Shown here: piece after piece, positions 39,684-49,929 of the stretch | Layout of the letters: every line of letters starts with the position of its first letter | How positions within the stretch are numbered: position 1 is the first letter of the stretch | Assembly (NCBI GenBank): GCA_017305935.1 | Contig: JAFKJU010000016.1 | Coordinates: 124,001 to 188,000 of the forward strand | Reading direction: 5' to 3' | Length of the DNA stretch: 64,000 nucleotides | Source: Hyphomicrobiales bacterium | Lineage (GTDB): Bacteria; Pseudomonadota; Alphaproteobacteria; Rhizobiales; Rhizobiaceae | The notes under the pieces: generated by a model | What the model was told of the DNA's origin: nothing | The model's database searches: none | Seen by the model: the letters and a program-made list of their open reading frames with translations, nothing else | Program-made: the position numbers and the translations under genes

Positions 39684-41030
39684 ATGTCTTCTGAAATCGA
39701 TTCTGCCCCGCTTCTGTCCCGTGCCGCCGAATTGATCGAGCTTGCCCGCGCCGCCGGCGCCGACAAGGCCGATGCCGTGGTGGTGCGCTCGCGCGCTCGC
39801 TCGGTCAGCGTTCGTCTCGGCAAGGTCGAGGGCGTCGATGCCTCCGAAAGCGACGATTTCTCGTTGCGCGTCTTTGTCGGCGACAAGGTTGCCAGCGTCT
39901 CGGCAACGCCCGGCGCCGATCTCCGGGCGATCGCCGAGCGTGCCGTCGCCATGGCCCGCGTCTCGCCGGAAGACCCCTATGCCTGCCTTGCCGACGAGGC
40001 CGATCTGTCCCGCGACTATCCTGATCTCGACCTGTTCGATCCGACGGAGGTGTCGGCCGAGGAATTGACCGAGGCGGCGCTTACGACCGAAGCGGCCGCC
40101 CTCGATGTCTCCGGCGTCTCCAATTCGGCGGGCGCTTCGGCCTCCGCCGGCATGGGCGGGCTGGTGCTGGTCACCTCGCATGGTTTTTCCGGCAGCTATG
40201 CCGGCTCGCGTTTCGGCCGTTCGGTCAGCGTCATCGCCGGCGAAGGCACCGGCATGGAGCGCGACTACGATTTCGACAGCCGCCTCTATTACGCCGATCT
40301 CGACGGCGCCGCCGAGATCGGCAGGCGCGCCGGCGAGCGGGTGGTCAAGCGGCTGAACCCGCGCCAGGTGGCGACCGCGAAGAACGTCACCGTCGTCTTC
40401 GATCCGCGCGTGGCGCGCGGTTTCGTCGGCCATCTTGCCGGCGCGATCAACGGCGCGTCCGTCGCTCGCAAGACCAGTTTCTTGCGTGACATGATGGGTA
40501 AGCAGGTCCTTGCGTCGGGTCTGAGCCTCACCGACGATCCGCTGATCCGTCGCGGTTCCGCCTCGCGGCCCTTCGACGGCGAGGGCGTCACCGGCCGCAG
40601 GCTCGCCATGGTCGAGGACGGCATTCTCAAGCATTGGTTCCTGTCGACCTCGACCGCCCGCCAGCTCGGCCTGAAGACCAACGGGCGCGGTGTGCGCGGC
40701 GGAAATCTCGTCAATCCCGCCTCCACCAATCTCCTGCTCGATCCGGGCAGCCGGACGCCGCAGGAACTGATCGCCTCGGTCGGCACCGGCCTTTATGTCA
40801 CCGAACTGATCGGACAGGGGGTCAACATGGTCACCGGCGAATATAGCCGCGGCGCCACCGGTTTCTGGATCGAGAACGGCGAGCTCGCCTTTCCGGTCGC
40901 CGAGGTCACCATCGCCTCGAACCTCAAGGACATGCTCCTCAAGGTCACGCCGGCCGATGACATCGACTACAGCTTCTCGATCGCGGCCCCGACGCTCGCC
41001 ATCGAGGGCATGACGCTGGCAGGCCTCTGA
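39684..41030 (+). CDS. pmbA: TldD/PmbA-family metalloprotease regulator
   Basis: This 448-residue PmbA/TldE-type protein has family marks SVRLGKVEGVDASESDDFSLRVFVG near the N-terminus, VVFDPRVARGFVGHLAGAINGASVARK, and GQGVNMVTGEYSRGATGFWIENG near the C-terminus. PmbA works with TldD in peptide maturation and toxin/antitoxin turnover in E. coli. The TldD partner is not in the window. The ATG at 39684 follows AAAGG. The next gene overlaps its stop (TGATG). Confidence 0.93.
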   Translation: MSSEIDSAPLLSRAAELIELARAAGADKADAVVVRSRARSVSVRLGKVEGVDASESDDFSLRVFVGDKVASVSATPGADLRAIAERAVAMARVSPEDPYACLADEADLSRDYPDLDLFDPTEVSAEELTEAALTTEAAALDVSGVSNSAGASASAGMGGLVLVTSHGFSGSYAGSRFGRSVSVIAGEGTGMERDYDFDSRLYYADLDGAAEIGRRAGERVVKRLNPRQVATAKNVTVVFDPRVARGFVGHLAGAINGASVARKTSFLRDMMGKQVLASGLSLTDDPLIRRGSASRPFDGEGVTGRRLAMVEDGILKHWFLSTSTARQLGLKTNGRGVRGGNLVNPASTNLLLDPGSRTPQELIASVGTGLYVTELIGQGVNMVTGEYSRGATGFWIENGELAFPVAEVTIASNLKDMLLKVTPADDIDYSFSIAAPTLAIEGMTLAGL

Positions 41031-41827
41031 TGGGCGATGCGGCCGGCTCCTGGGCGGAGGATCTCGATCTCATTCGCGCCGCCGCCAGCGCCGCCGGCGA
41101 AGTCGCGATGGGCTTCTTCGGCAAATCGCCGGAGGTCTGGTACAAGAACGAGAACCGTTCGCCGGTCAGCGCCGCCGATTTCGCCGCAAACGAAAAGCTG
41201 GCGCAGATGCTGCGCGCCGCCCGGCCGAATTACGGCTGGCTGTCGGAAGAAACCGAAGATGATGCCGCCCGTCTCGGCTGCGAGACGCTGTTCGTGGTCG
41301 ATCCCATCGACGGCACCCGCGCCTTCATCGCCGGGCTGGACACCTGGTGCGTCAGCGTCGCGGTGGTGCATCGCGCCGTCCCGGTGGCCGGCGTGCTGGT
41401 CGCGCCGGCGCTCGGCGAGGATTTCTGGGCCGCGGCCGGCGCGGGCGCCTGGAAGAACGGCAAGGCCATCTCCGTTTCGGCACCGGTGCGCGGCGCCCGC
41501 CTGCAGCTTGCCGCACCCGAAGACATCGTGTCCCGTTTCGAACCCGGTTTCCGCGCCGGGGTCGAGCGTATCCGCCATGTGCCCTCGCTTGCCTACCGGC
41601 TCGCCATGATCGCCGACGGACGCATCGACGGTACGCTGGTCAAGAAGAACTCCCATGACTGGGATCTGGCCGCCGCCGACATCATTCTCGCCGAAGCCGG
41701 CGGGCAACTGGTGGGGTTGGAGGGCAGGCCGCTCGCCTACAACCGGGAAACCGTCGCCCACGATACGCTTTGCGCAGCCTCCGCCGAGGTTCTGCCGCAT
41801 CTGCTGGCCAATCTGACGCGGATCTGA
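41030..41827 (+). CDS. Inositol-monophosphatase-family phosphatase (CysQ-like)
   Basis: This Mg-dependent phosphatase has 265 residues. The metal/substrate motifs are SEETED near residue 73, DPIDGTRAF near residue 90 and NSHDWDLAAADIILAEAGG near residue 210. It is either a 3'(2'),5'-bisphosphate nucleotidase or an inositol monophosphatase; motifs do not separate these. The ATG overlaps the pmbA stop as TGATG, which points to an operon. Confidence 0.9.
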   Translation: MGDAAGSWAEDLDLIRAAASAAGEVAMGFFGKSPEVWYKNENRSPVSAADFAANEKLAQMLRAARPNYGWLSEETEDDAARLGCETLFVVDPIDGTRAFIAGLDTWCVSVAVVHRAVPVAGVLVAPALGEDFWAAAGAGAWKNGKAISVSAPVRGARLQLAAPEDIVSRFEPGFRAGVERIRHVPSLAYRLAMIADGRIDGTLVKKNSHDWDLAAADIILAEAGGQLVGLEGRPLAYNRETVAHDTLCAASAEVLPHLLANLTRI

Positions 41828-41894
41828 AACGTTGACCTTTCGGGAAAAATCTCGCATGTGACTTGCCGAGGGAGTGAAGTTCGGGAAAAGGCAA

Positions 41895-42131
41895 ATGATG
41901 CAGACCAACGACAAGAAGCAGCTCCTCCACCTGGTATTCGGCGGCGAGCTGGACGACCTCACCAAGGTCGAGTTCCGCAATCTCAAGGATCTGGACATCG
42001 TCGGGATCTTTCCTGATTACGCGACCGCGCTGAGCGCCTGGAAGGCCAAGGCACAGCAGACCGTCGACAACGCGCATATGCGCTATTTCATCGTCCACAT
42101 GCACAAGCTGCTCACTCCGGACGAGGCATGA
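41895..42131 (+). CDS. DUF4170 protein upstream of waaA
   Basis: This 78-residue protein of unknown function is conserved beside the Kdo-transferase gene in Rhizobiales. The sequence is soluble and mixed alpha/beta by eye (LLHLVFGGELDDLTK, FPDYATALSAWKAKAQ, MRYFIVHMHKLL). The ATG at 41895 (followed by a second ATG) is preceded by GGGAAAAGG. A GTG at 41874 would add seven residues. A non-coding stretch of 240 bp separates it from waaA. Confidence 0.8.
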   Translation: MMQTNDKKQLLHLVFGGELDDLTKVEFRNLKDLDIVGIFPDYATALSAWKAKAQQTVDNAHMRYFIVHMHKLLTPDEA

Positions 42132-42371
42132 CGGGCTGGGTGGGATCGCTGTCGCGGTTCTGCCCGATATGACAGGCCGGGGCATTTCCACACGTTCCTC
42201 GGGACGGCGGGAAATCCTCCGGACAAGGAAACGACTGGATTGCGGCGCAGGCGCGCCCCCACATCGTTTCGCCGCACCGGCACCGATCCGTTTACGACGT
42301 CGAAAAAGACTGATGACATTGGGGAGTTGGCATTTGAAGGCGATGATGGGCGCGGGCCGGAGCGACGGCCA

Positions 42372-43691
42372 ATGAGCAGTGGTGTGGCGCGCGCGGCACT
42401 CACCGGCTATCGCTGGGCAGGCATGGTCGCCTATCCGCTGATCGGCCCCTATCTCGCGCTGCGCGCCGCCAAGGGCAAGGAAGACCGGGCGCGCCGCGGC
42501 GAGCGCTTCGGCCATGCCAGCCTGCCGCGCCCGCAGGGGCCGCTGATCTGGTTCCATGCGGCCAGCGTCGGCGAGACCAATGCGGTGGTGCCGCTGATCC
42601 GCGAGATGCGCCGCCGCGAAATCAACGTCGTGCTGACCACCGGCACCATCACCTCCGCCAAGGTTGCCGAAAGCCGGCTGGGCGCCGATGCCATGCATCA
42701 ATACGTGCCGCTCGACCTCAAGCCCGCCGTTTCGCGGTTCCTCGATTACTGGCAGCCGGATGTCGCCATCATCGCCGAATCCGAGATCTGGCCGACGACC
42801 ATCATGGAACTGGGCCGCCGTCATATTCCGCAGGTGCTGGTGAATGCCCGCATGTCGGATCGCTCCTTCGCCCGCTGGCGCAAGCGCCCCGCGATCGCCG
42901 AGGCGCTGTTCGAGCATCTGGCGCTGGTGATTGCCCAGTCGGATGTCGATGCCGAGCGCTTCCGCGATCTCGGGGCCCTGCCGGTGATGGTCTCCGGCAA
43001 TCTCAAGGTCGACAACGACATGCCGCCGCACAACCCGGAGGATCTCGCGCGTTATCGCGGCCAGATCGGCGCGCGCAAGACCTGGGCGGCGATCTCCACC
43101 TTCGAGGGCGAGGAAATGGCCGCCGCCACCGTGCATCGCACGCTGAAGGAACGCGACGGCCTGCTGACCATCGTCGTGCCGCGCCATCCCGAACGCTGCG
43201 ACGAGCTGGAAAAGGCGCTGGTCGAAAAGGGATTGAAGGTGGCGCGCCGCACCCGCAACGATGCCCTGACCCCCGATGTCGATATCTTCCTCGGCGATAC
43301 CATCGGCGAGATGGGGCTTTACCTCGGCCTGACCGAAGTCGCCTTCGTCGGCCGCTCGATGTTCGCCGAAGGCGGGCAGAACCCGCTGGAGCCCGCCATG
43401 CTCGGCTGCGCCGTGCTCTCCGGCGGCCATGTGCAGAATTTCCGCGACACCTATCAGCGGCTGGCGCGCAATGGCAGCGCCCGCATGGTGCGCGATGTCG
43501 AGATGCTGGTGAAGGCGGTGCACTACCTGCTGACCAACGACGCCGCCCGCCAGTCGATGATCAAGGCCGGGCTCGACACCGTGCAGGACATGCGCGGCGC
43601 GCTGATCTCCACCGTCAAGGGGCTGGAGCCCTATATCAATCCGCTCACCGTCAAGGCGCGCCTGCATCCGCGCGCCGCCGCCCCGGCCTGA
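42372..43691 (+). CDS. waaA: 3-deoxy-D-manno-octulosonic acid transferase
   Basis: This inner-membrane-bound glycosyltransferase adds Kdo residues to lipid IVA in LPS synthesis. The 439-residue protein has the N-terminal WFHAASVGETNAVVPLIREM, the conserved IIAESEIWPT near residue 130, GNLKVDND near residue 210, and the C-terminal VAFVGRSMFAEGGQNPLEPAMLG. The ATG at 42372 fits the family start; the frame stays open 44 codons upstream without family sequence. lpxK, two genes downstream, makes the acceptor. Confidence 0.93.
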   Translation: MSSGVARAALTGYRWAGMVAYPLIGPYLALRAAKGKEDRARRGERFGHASLPRPQGPLIWFHAASVGETNAVVPLIREMRRREINVVLTTGTITSAKVAESRLGADAMHQYVPLDLKPAVSRFLDYWQPDVAIIAESEIWPTTIMELGRRHIPQVLVNARMSDRSFARWRKRPAIAEALFEHLALVIAQSDVDAERFRDLGALPVMVSGNLKVDNDMPPHNPEDLARYRGQIGARKTWAAISTFEGEEMAAATVHRTLKERDGLLTIVVPRHPERCDELEKALVEKGLKVARRTRNDALTPDVDIFLGDTIGEMGLYLGLTEVAFVGRSMFAEGGQNPLEPAMLGCAVLSGGHVQNFRDTYQRLARNGSARMVRDVEMLVKAVHYLLTNDAARQSMIKAGLDTVQDMRGALISTVKGLEPYINPLTVKARLHPRAAAPA

Positions 43692-43723
43692 GCCGCATCC
43701 ATTACCCGCAGGAGGAATCGCCC

Positions 43724-44443
43724 ATGCCATCGCCCCGCATCAAGGCCATCCTGTTCGACAAGGACGGAACCCTGCTCGACTATGCCAAGAGCTGGCTGCC
43801 GGTGAATCGCGAGCTTGCCCTGTTCGCCGCGCGTGGCGACGAAACGCTGGCCGCGCAACTGCTGCTCGGCTGCGGCATGGATCCCGAAACCGGCCATGTG
43901 GTGCCCGACAGCCTGCTGGCCGCCGGCAATACGGTCGAGATCGCCCATGGACTGGTCGCCGCCGGCTCGCCGATTGCAACCGACGAACTGATCGCCGAGC
44001 TCGACGCCCTCTTTGCCACCGGCGCCGACCGGGCGGTGGCCGTCACCGATCTCGGCCCCTATTTCGCCGGGCTGAAGGCCAAGGGTTATTATCTCGGCGT
44101 CGCCTCCAGCGACAACGAGCGCTCGATCCGCGCCACCGCCGAGCGCTTCGGCTTCGCCGCCTTTCTCGATTACGTCGCCGGCTATGACAGCGGCTACGGC
44201 GTCAAGCCGGAGCCCGGCATGTTGCTCGGCTTCTGCGCCGCCGTCGGCGTCATTCCCGAAGAGGTGGTGATGGTCGGCGACAACAATCACGACATGCATA
44301 TGGGCCGCAATGCCGGCGCCGGCATGACGGTTGCGGTGCTGACCGGCACCGGCTCCCGCGCCTCGCTCTCCGCCGCCAGCGACCATTGCCTCAACGACAT
44401 CACCGAGCTGGAAAGCGTTCTCCCGGCCCTCGAAGTGGCGTGA
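43724..44443 (+). CDS. HAD-superfamily phosphatase (Gph-like) between waaA and lpxK
   Basis: This 239-residue HAD phosphatase has motif [12 protein letters not shown] (Asp11, Asp13), a helical cap, and the motif IV segment [18 protein letters not shown]. It resembles phosphoglycolate phosphatase-type proteins. Its position between two LPS genes, four bases before lpxK, suggests an operon. A role in Kdo or lipid A phosphate handling is possible but unproven; KdsC is a different, shorter HAD protein. It starts 32 bp after waaA. Confidence 0.87.
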   Translation: MPSPRIKAILFDKDGTLLDYAKSWLPVNRELALFAARGDETLAAQLLLGCGMDPETGHVVPDSLLAAGNTVEIAHGLVAAGSPIATDELIAELDALFATGADRAVAVTDLGPYFAGLKAKGYYLGVASSDNERSIRATAERFGFAAFLDYVAGYDSGYGVKPEPGMLLGFCAAVGVIPEEVVMVGDNNHDMHMGRNAGAGMTVAVLTGTGSRASLSAASDHCLNDITELESVLPALEVA

Positions 44444-44447
44444 CCGG

Positions 44448-45485
44448 ATGATTTCGGAAGCGCCGCCTTTCTGGTGGACAAAACCCGGCCTGCGGGCGTG
44501 GCTGCTCTGGCCCGCCTCGTTCCTCTATGGCCGCGTCGCCCGCTATCGCATGAACCACGGCAAGCGGGCCGCCATTCCCGTGCCGGTGGTCTGCGTCGGC
44601 AATTTCACCGTCGGCGGCGCCGGCAAGACGCCGACCGCCATGGCGCTGGCCAAGGCGGCGAAGGAGAAGGGGCTGAAGCCCGGTTTCCTCAGCCGTGGCT
44701 ATGGCGGCTCGCTCGACGTGACCACGCTGGTCGATCCCGACCGCCACCGCGCCGTCGATGTCGGCGATGAGCCGCTGCTTCTGGCGCGCGAGGCGACGAC
44801 CGTCGTCTGCCGCCGCCGGGTCGAGGGGGCGAAAAGGCTGGTCGCCGAGGGCGTCGACGTCATCATCATGGATGACGGCTTCCAGAGCGCGCGGCTGACG
44901 GTCGATTACGCGCTGATCGTGGTCGACAGCCGACGTGGCATCGGCAACGGCCATGTCGTGCCGGGCGGCCCGGTGCGCGCGCCGATCCGCACCCAGCTTC
45001 GCCATGCCTCGGCGCTGATGGTGGTCGGCAGCGGTTCGGCGGCGGACCGGCTGGTGCGCCAGGCGGCGCGCATGGGAAAAAGCGTGGTCATCGGCGCGCT
45101 CGGCACCCATCCCGAGCCCGATCTCGCGGGCCGCAAGGTCTTCGCCTATGCCGGTATCGCCGACCCGGACAAATTCTTCCGCACTGTCGAGGCGCTCGGC
45201 GCCGTCATCGCCGGAAAACGCGTCTTCGGCGACCACCATCACCTCTCCGACGACGAAATCGCCGACCTGATCGCCGACGCCGCCAAGCAGGACGCACTGC
45301 TGGTCACCACCGCCAAGGACCTCGTCCGCCTCACCGACCATCACGGCAAGGCCGAGGAACTGGCCCACCTTTCCCGCGTCGTCACCGTCGAGATGACGTT
45401 CGATAATCCGCATGCGCCGGGGCAGATTCTGGATGCAGCGGCGAAAGTGGCGAAGGCGCGGATGCTGGCGGGGGGGAGGGATTAA
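44448..45485 (+). CDS. lpxK: Tetraacyldisaccharide 4'-kinase
   Basis: This membrane-associated kinase phosphorylates the 4' position of lipid A precursor to make lipid IVA. The 345-residue protein has the signature [14 protein letters not shown] near residue 50 (Walker A), SRGYGGSL near residue 82, and the kinase-conserved DDGFQSARL near residue 143. Its normal substrates come from LpxB. It directly follows the HAD phosphatase and ends at a RIME-like element. Confidence 0.93.
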   Translation: MISEAPPFWWTKPGLRAWLLWPASFLYGRVARYRMNHGKRAAIPVPVVCVGNFTVGGAGKTPTAMALAKAAKEKGLKPGFLSRGYGGSLDVTTLVDPDRHRAVDVGDEPLLLAREATTVVCRRRVEGAKRLVAEGVDVIIMDDGFQSARLTVDYALIVVDSRRGIGNGHVVPGGPVRAPIRTQLRHASALMVVGSGSAADRLVRQAARMGKSVVIGALGTHPEPDLAGRKVFAYAGIADPDKFFRTVEALGAVIAGKRVFGDHHHLSDDEIADLIADAAKQDALLVTTAKDLVRLTDHHGKAEELAHLSRVVTVEMTFDNPHAPGQILDAAAKVAKARMLAGGRD

Positions 45486-45734
45486 CCCCTCACCCTACAA
45501 GCGGGGCGAGGGACTTGCCCCACGCAGCGTCATCGTTTTGGGAAGCCCATGCGGCGTATCCCCTTCTCCTCATGAGGGAGAATGGGTTTGAGGCAAGCTT
45601 TCGTTCCATGCGGTCGACTTGTCGCGCGCGGAAAGGGACTTGGCCCGTAAGCATGACTTGTTTGAGGAAACCGATGCCTCCCGTTCCTTCGTCCCGCGTA
45701 CGGGGAGAAGGTGGCCGGCAAACCGGATGAGGGG
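45486..45734. repeat. RIME-like mosaic of palindromes after lpxK
   Basis: This 249-bp stretch starts right at the lpxK stop and is bounded by CCCCTCA (45486-45492) and TGAGGGG (45728-45734). It holds further palindromes: CCCCTTCTCC with a matching arm to 45585, and CCCGCGTACGGGGAGAAGGTGGCCGGCA with GATGAGGGG. The core CCCGCGTACGGGGAGA also occurs at 14816. It fits the pattern of rhizobial intergenic mosaic elements. No coding frame is likely here. Confidence 0.65.
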
Positions 45735-45749
45735 CCTATCGCGGTTCGA

Positions 45750-45983
45750 TCAATTCCGCTGCTGGATCGGCAAAGCCCCGGCGCGCTTGTCGGCCTCCAG
45801 CGAGGCGGATGCGTCGGCATAGGGCTCCTGCCGGGCCACACTCCAGTAGCGCAGCTCGTCGAGCGGGATGTGCTTGCCGGTCATCGCGCAGGTGACATAG
45901 TGGCCGGGCGACAGGATCTGGAAGTCGGCATCGAGATATTTGATCTTCGCTTCCGTATTGCCGAAGCCTTCGAAACGGTTCAT
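45750..45983 (-). CDS. DUF2093 protein
   Basis: This 77-residue protein is typical of DUF2093: MNRFEG at the start, AKIKYLDADFQIL, GHYVTCAMTGKHIPLDELRYWSV. The single Cys-containing TCAMTG segment and HIPLDELRYWSVARQE block are the family core; function is unknown. CAGGAGAG lies upstream of the ATG at 45983. It is downstream of mutL on the same strand (65 bp), so it is likely cotranscribed with it. Confidence 0.88.
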   Translation of the reverse strand: MNRFEGFGNTEAKIKYLDADFQILSPGHYVTCAMTGKHIPLDELRYWSVARQEPYADASASLEADKRAGALPIQQRN

Positions 45984-46048
45984 GCGCACTCTCCTGCCGC
46001 GGATCATCGGATTGCCATACTCCGAGCGTCGCCCGATTTCCAGTTTTT

Positions 46049-47857
46049 TCAGCTCCGCCCGAACAGCCGTTCGATATCGGAAAGTTTCAGTTCGATATAG
46101 GTCGGCCGGCCGTGATTGCACTGGCCGGAGCCGGGCGTCGCTTCCATCTGCCGCAGAAGCGCGTTCATTTCCTCGACCCGAAGACGCCGGCCGGAGCGCA
46201 CCGAGCCGTGGCAGGCCATGGTGGCGGCGACGTAGTCGAGCTTGGCGCCAAGTCCGGAGGCCGTGTCCCATTCGGCGATCTCGTCGGCGAGCTGGCGGAT
46301 GAGGCCGGCTGCATCGACCTCGCCGAGCATGGCCGGCGTCTCGCGCACGGCAATCGCGCCGGGGCCGAAACGTTCGATCGCCAGCCCGAGCCGGTCGAAT
46401 TCCTGCGCATGGACCATCAGCCGGTCGCAATCCTCTTCCGGCAGGTCGACGATCTCGGGTATCAGCAGCGCCTGCGAGGCGAGCCGCTTGTCCTTCATGC
46501 CCTTGCGCAAGGCTTCGAACACCAGCCGCTCATGCGCGGCGTGCTGGTCGACGATAACAAGCCCGTCGCCGGTCTGGGCGACGATGTAGTTTTCATGGAT
46601 CTGCGCCCGCGCCGCGCCAAGCCGATGGTCGGCGTCTGGAACGGGCGCTGCGGTCGTAACCGGCTCCTCCGCTCGCGCCGAAGGCTGCGAAAAGGCGGCA
46701 AAAGGCTGTTGTGCCGGTTCGCGCATCGTGCCGCCGGAAAAGCCCGTGTCGAGCGGGCGCGACGGCGAGCTTTGCGCCGACCAGGGCTGCGTCGGCGCGG
46801 GCCGCGCAAAACCGGAAAATCCGGGGCGGAAGGCGCGCATCATGCCGTCGGCGCCGGTGGTCGCCGCCCGGTCGCCATGGCGCGCCAGCGCCTCGCGGAT
46901 CGCGCCGACGATCAAGCCGCGCACCAGCCCGGGATCGCGAAAGCGCACATCGGATTTCGCCGGATGCACGTTGACGTCGACCAAAGCCGGATCGACGGAG
47001 AGCGCCAGCACCGCAATCGGATAGCGCCCCTGCGGAATGGTTTCGGCATAGGCGCCGCGGATCGCCGAGAGGATCAGCTTGTCCTGCACCGGCCGTCCGT
47101 TGACGAAGGCATATTGATGGGCGGAATTGCCGCGATTGAAGGTCGGCACCCCGGCAAAGCCGGTCAAGCCCACATCCTCGCGCATCGCGTCGAGTTCGAT
47201 GGCGTTGTCGCGGAATTCCTTGCCGAGCACCTGCGCCATGCGGGCGAGATGGTCGTCGCCGGTCGCGGGAAATTCCAGCGTCGTCCGGTCGGCGCCGGAG
47301 AGCACGAAACGCACCTTCGGGAAGGCGATGGCCATGCGCTTGACGATCTCGGTGATCGCCCCGGCCTCAGCCTTTTCGGTCTTTAAAAATTTTAGCCGCG
47401 CCGGGGTGGCGAAGAACAGGTCGCGCACCTCGACCACGGTGCCGTGATTGACGGCGGCCGGGCGCGGCGGCGTCAGCCGGCCGCCGTGGACGGAAATTTC
47501 CGCGCCTTCGGACGCGCCGGGCCGGCGGCTGAGGATGGTCAGCCTCGCCACCGAGCCGATGGACGGCAGCGCCTCGCCGCGAAAGCCGAGCGTGCGGATA
47601 TCGGTGAGGCTTTCCTCGATCTTCGAGGTGCAGTGGCGCTTCACCGCCAGTTCGAGGTCGGCGGGACTCATGCCGGCGCCGTTGTCGGAAACGCGCAGCA
47701 GGCTCTTGCCGCCGCCGGCGGTGGCGATCTCGATGCGGGTCGCGCCGGCGTCGATGGCGTTTTCGATCAGCTCCTTGGCGGCGCTGGCCGGCCGCTCGAT
47801 CACCTCGCCGGCGGCAATCTGGTTGATGACGGTTTCGGAAAGCTGTCTGATGGCCAT
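46049..47857 (-). CDS. mutL: DNA mismatch repair protein MutL
   Basis: This ATPase bridges MutS and downstream repair factors. The 602-residue protein has the GHKL motifs in [20 protein letters not shown] near residue 22, DNGAGM near residue 58 and [10 protein letters not shown] near residue 92. A Pro/Ala-rich linker around residues 330-410 joins it to the C-terminal dimerisation domain ([20 protein letters not shown]). No CPHGRP nuclease motif is seen in the latter (CNHGRPT), so endonuclease activity is less certain. mutS is not here. Confidence 0.95.
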   Translation of the reverse strand: MAIRQLSETVINQIAAGEVIERPASAAKELIENAIDAGATRIEIATAGGGKSLLRVSDNGAGMSPADLELAVKRHCTSKIEESLTDIRTLGFRGEALPSIGSVARLTILSRRPGASEGAEISVHGGRLTPPRPAAVNHGTVVEVRDLFFATPARLKFLKTEKAEAGAITEIVKRMAIAFPKVRFVLSGADRTTLEFPATGDDHLARMAQVLGKEFRDNAIELDAMREDVGLTGFAGVPTFNRGNSAHQYAFVNGRPVQDKLILSAIRGAYAETIPQGRYPIAVLALSVDPALVDVNVHPAKSDVRFRDPGLVRGLIVGAIREALARHGDRAATTGADGMMRAFRPGFSGFARPAPTQPWSAQSSPSRPLDTGFSGGTMREPAQQPFAAFSQPSARAEEPVTTAAPVPDADHRLGAARAQIHENYIVAQTGDGLVIVDQHAAHERLVFEALRKGMKDKRLASQALLIPEIVDLPEEDCDRLMVHAQEFDRLGLAIERFGPGAIAVRETPAMLGEVDAAGLIRQLADEIAEWDTASGLGAKLDYVAATMACHGSVRSGRRLRVEEMNALLRQMEATPGSGQCNHGRPTYIELKLSDIERLFGRS

Positions 47858-48149
47858 GCCGGCGCTTCTAGCGCAAATCCCCGTCGATGGAAATGCGGCT
47901 GGCGGCTGGGTTGTGGATGCGCCGAGGATTTCGCGCCGCAGCCGAGTGATTTTAATCTCGCCTTAATTGAAGCATGGCAATTGTCGATGAGGCGGGAAGG
48001 CATCGTGCGGGGAACCGTGCCTGGCGCCGGCAGCGGCCATCGGCCGCTTCCCGCGCAATCGATAACCGCCGCCCGACGCGCCGCGTTTGCGCGTCTCTTG
48101 AGACGGAGCGTATTGCCCCGGCGCGGCGGAGAGTGGCGTGGAGAGTGGA

Positions 48150-49790
48150 ATGAATGACGCAATGTCATTCGAGGCGGGGCTTCAAGGGCAATGGCTGGAC
48201 GCGGCCGGCGATGCGCTGACGGCTGCCTTCATGCTCTTTGACGCCGATGACCGCATCCTCGCCGTCAGCCGGCAATTGCTGGTTTATTTTCCGGTCAGCC
48301 CGCATGTCGTGGTGCCTGGCGCGAGCTTGCATGATTTCCTCGGTGCTGCCTATGATGTCGGGCTGCGCTCGATCTTCGGTGGCGCGGCCCAGCGGGGTGC
48401 TGGCGCGCGCGCTGACTGGATCGCCGACCGGCTGGCGCTGTTCTGGCGCGAGCGCGGCGACGTCACCGAAAAGCAGGGCATGGACCGCTGGCTGCGGCTG
48501 GTGCGCCGCCGTCTGGCCGATGGCACCGGCCTGCTGGTGGTCACCGATCCCAGCGAGACCAAACGCCGCGAGGAACAGTGGCGCAACGACCTGGAACGGG
48601 TGCAACTCACCGAGGAGATCCTCGATTCGCTGCCCTATCCGCTGTTCGTCAAAGATCGCAGTCTCACCTATGTCGCGGTCAACAAGGCCTATTGTACGCT
48701 GCGTGGCATGACGCCGGAGGATCTGCTCGGCAAGTCGCTGTTCGATACGCTGCCGGCCGCACTCGCCGCCCGCTTCGATGCCGTCGACCGGCAAGTGATG
48801 AATTCCGGCCTCGCCGCCACCGTCAGCGAAAAGCTGGTCCATCCGGACGGCCGCGAGATGACGGTGCCGACCCGCAAGTGGCGGCTCGGCCGGCCCGGGC
48901 ATTACTTCCTGGTCAGCACGGTCGCCGACCCCTCGGATTTCGACACCCATGGCGATGCCGTCGTCGTGCCCGATACCGCGCTCGCCGCGGCTGAAGCGAT
49001 ACCGGAAACGGCGACCGAAACCTGGTTCCCGGATCGCCTGCTCGGCGGGCGGGTACTGGTGGCCAGCGCCGATGCGGCGCTGGCGGCTACCGCCCTGCCG
49101 GCCTTGAAGCGGCTCGGCATCGATGCGTGCGTGGTGCGCGATGAGACCGAGCTTGCCGCCTTCCTCGAAGCCGCCGCGACCGCTGGTGTCTGCGTCGATC
49201 TCGTCGCCATCGACCGGCGGCTGGGGCCACGTGCCCTCGATATCGCCCGGCGGCGCGGCCATGAGGCGGTCGGTCTGGAGGAAACGCAGTTCGCCGAGCG
49301 GCTCGGCTATCTCGCCTTGCGCCATTTCAACCGCCGTGAACCGTTGACGAGCCTGCCGGCCGCGCAGGATCGTCCGCCCGAGGCGGCGCCGGCCTCGGGC
49401 ATCGACGTGTTGGTTGCTGAAGACAACGACATCAACCGCATCGTCTTCTCGCAGATCCTCGATAGCCTCGGCTATAGCTATGTGGTGGCGACCGACGGCG
49501 CCGAGGCGGTGGATTTCTGGGCGCTGCATCGCCCCGCCATCGTGCTGATGGACACGACCCTGCCGGGCATGAACGGTTGCGAGGCCACCCGCGCCATCCG
49601 CACCCAGGAGGCCGCGACCGGCACCCGCACGCCGATCGTCGGCGTGCTCGCCCAGGCCTTCGATCTCGACCGCCAGCGCTGCCTGGAAGCCGGTATGGAC
49701 GACACGCTTCTCAAGCCGATCAGCCCCGATGTGCTCGAAGCCGTGTTCCAGCGGCATATTCCGCAGCGGGCACTCGCCTCCATCGCCTGA
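48150..49790 (+). CDS. PAS/PAS receiver protein without a kinase domain
   Basis: This 546-residue signalling protein has two PAS-like domains (about residues 15-110 and 145-260). A degenerate receiver-like segment (about residues 290-380, starting GRVLVASADAALAAT) has no phospho-Asp pattern, and a C-terminal receiver spans about residues 415-530. In the last receiver the acid pocket EDND and phospho-site Asp468 (VLMDTTLPGMNG) and Lys522 are kept, but the usual Thr/Ser switch position is Leu500 (GVLAQA). No histidine kinase or output domain is present. The ATG at 48150 has GGAG upstream; a GTG 12 bp earlier is in frame. The GGDEF-EAL gene follows 140 bp later. Confidence 0.85.
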   Translation: MNDAMSFEAGLQGQWLDAAGDALTAAFMLFDADDRILAVSRQLLVYFPVSPHVVVPGASLHDFLGAAYDVGLRSIFGGAAQRGAGARADWIADRLALFWRERGDVTEKQGMDRWLRLVRRRLADGTGLLVVTDPSETKRREEQWRNDLERVQLTEEILDSLPYPLFVKDRSLTYVAVNKAYCTLRGMTPEDLLGKSLFDTLPAALAARFDAVDRQVMNSGLAATVSEKLVHPDGREMTVPTRKWRLGRPGHYFLVSTVADPSDFDTHGDAVVVPDTALAAAEAIPETATETWFPDRLLGGRVLVASADAALAATALPALKRLGIDACVVRDETELAAFLEAAATAGVCVDLVAIDRRLGPRALDIARRRGHEAVGLEETQFAERLGYLALRHFNRREPLTSLPAAQDRPPEAAPASGIDVLVAEDNDINRIVFSQILDSLGYSYVVATDGAEAVDFWALHRPAIVLMDTTLPGMNGCEATRAIRTQEAATGTRTPIVGVLAQAFDLDRQRCLEAGMDDTLLKPISPDVLEAVFQRHIPQRALASIA

Positions 49791-49929
49791 CCGATAAAGT
49801 GCCGAAAAACGTGTCAACTCCCAAAATTGAGGGATATGGGCAGGCCCGCGACAGGCCGGGGCTCTAAGGTACTTCTTAACATTCCTCGATCATTCTTCCC
49901 AGGTGGAGGAAGCAACAGGAAGTGCCGAA

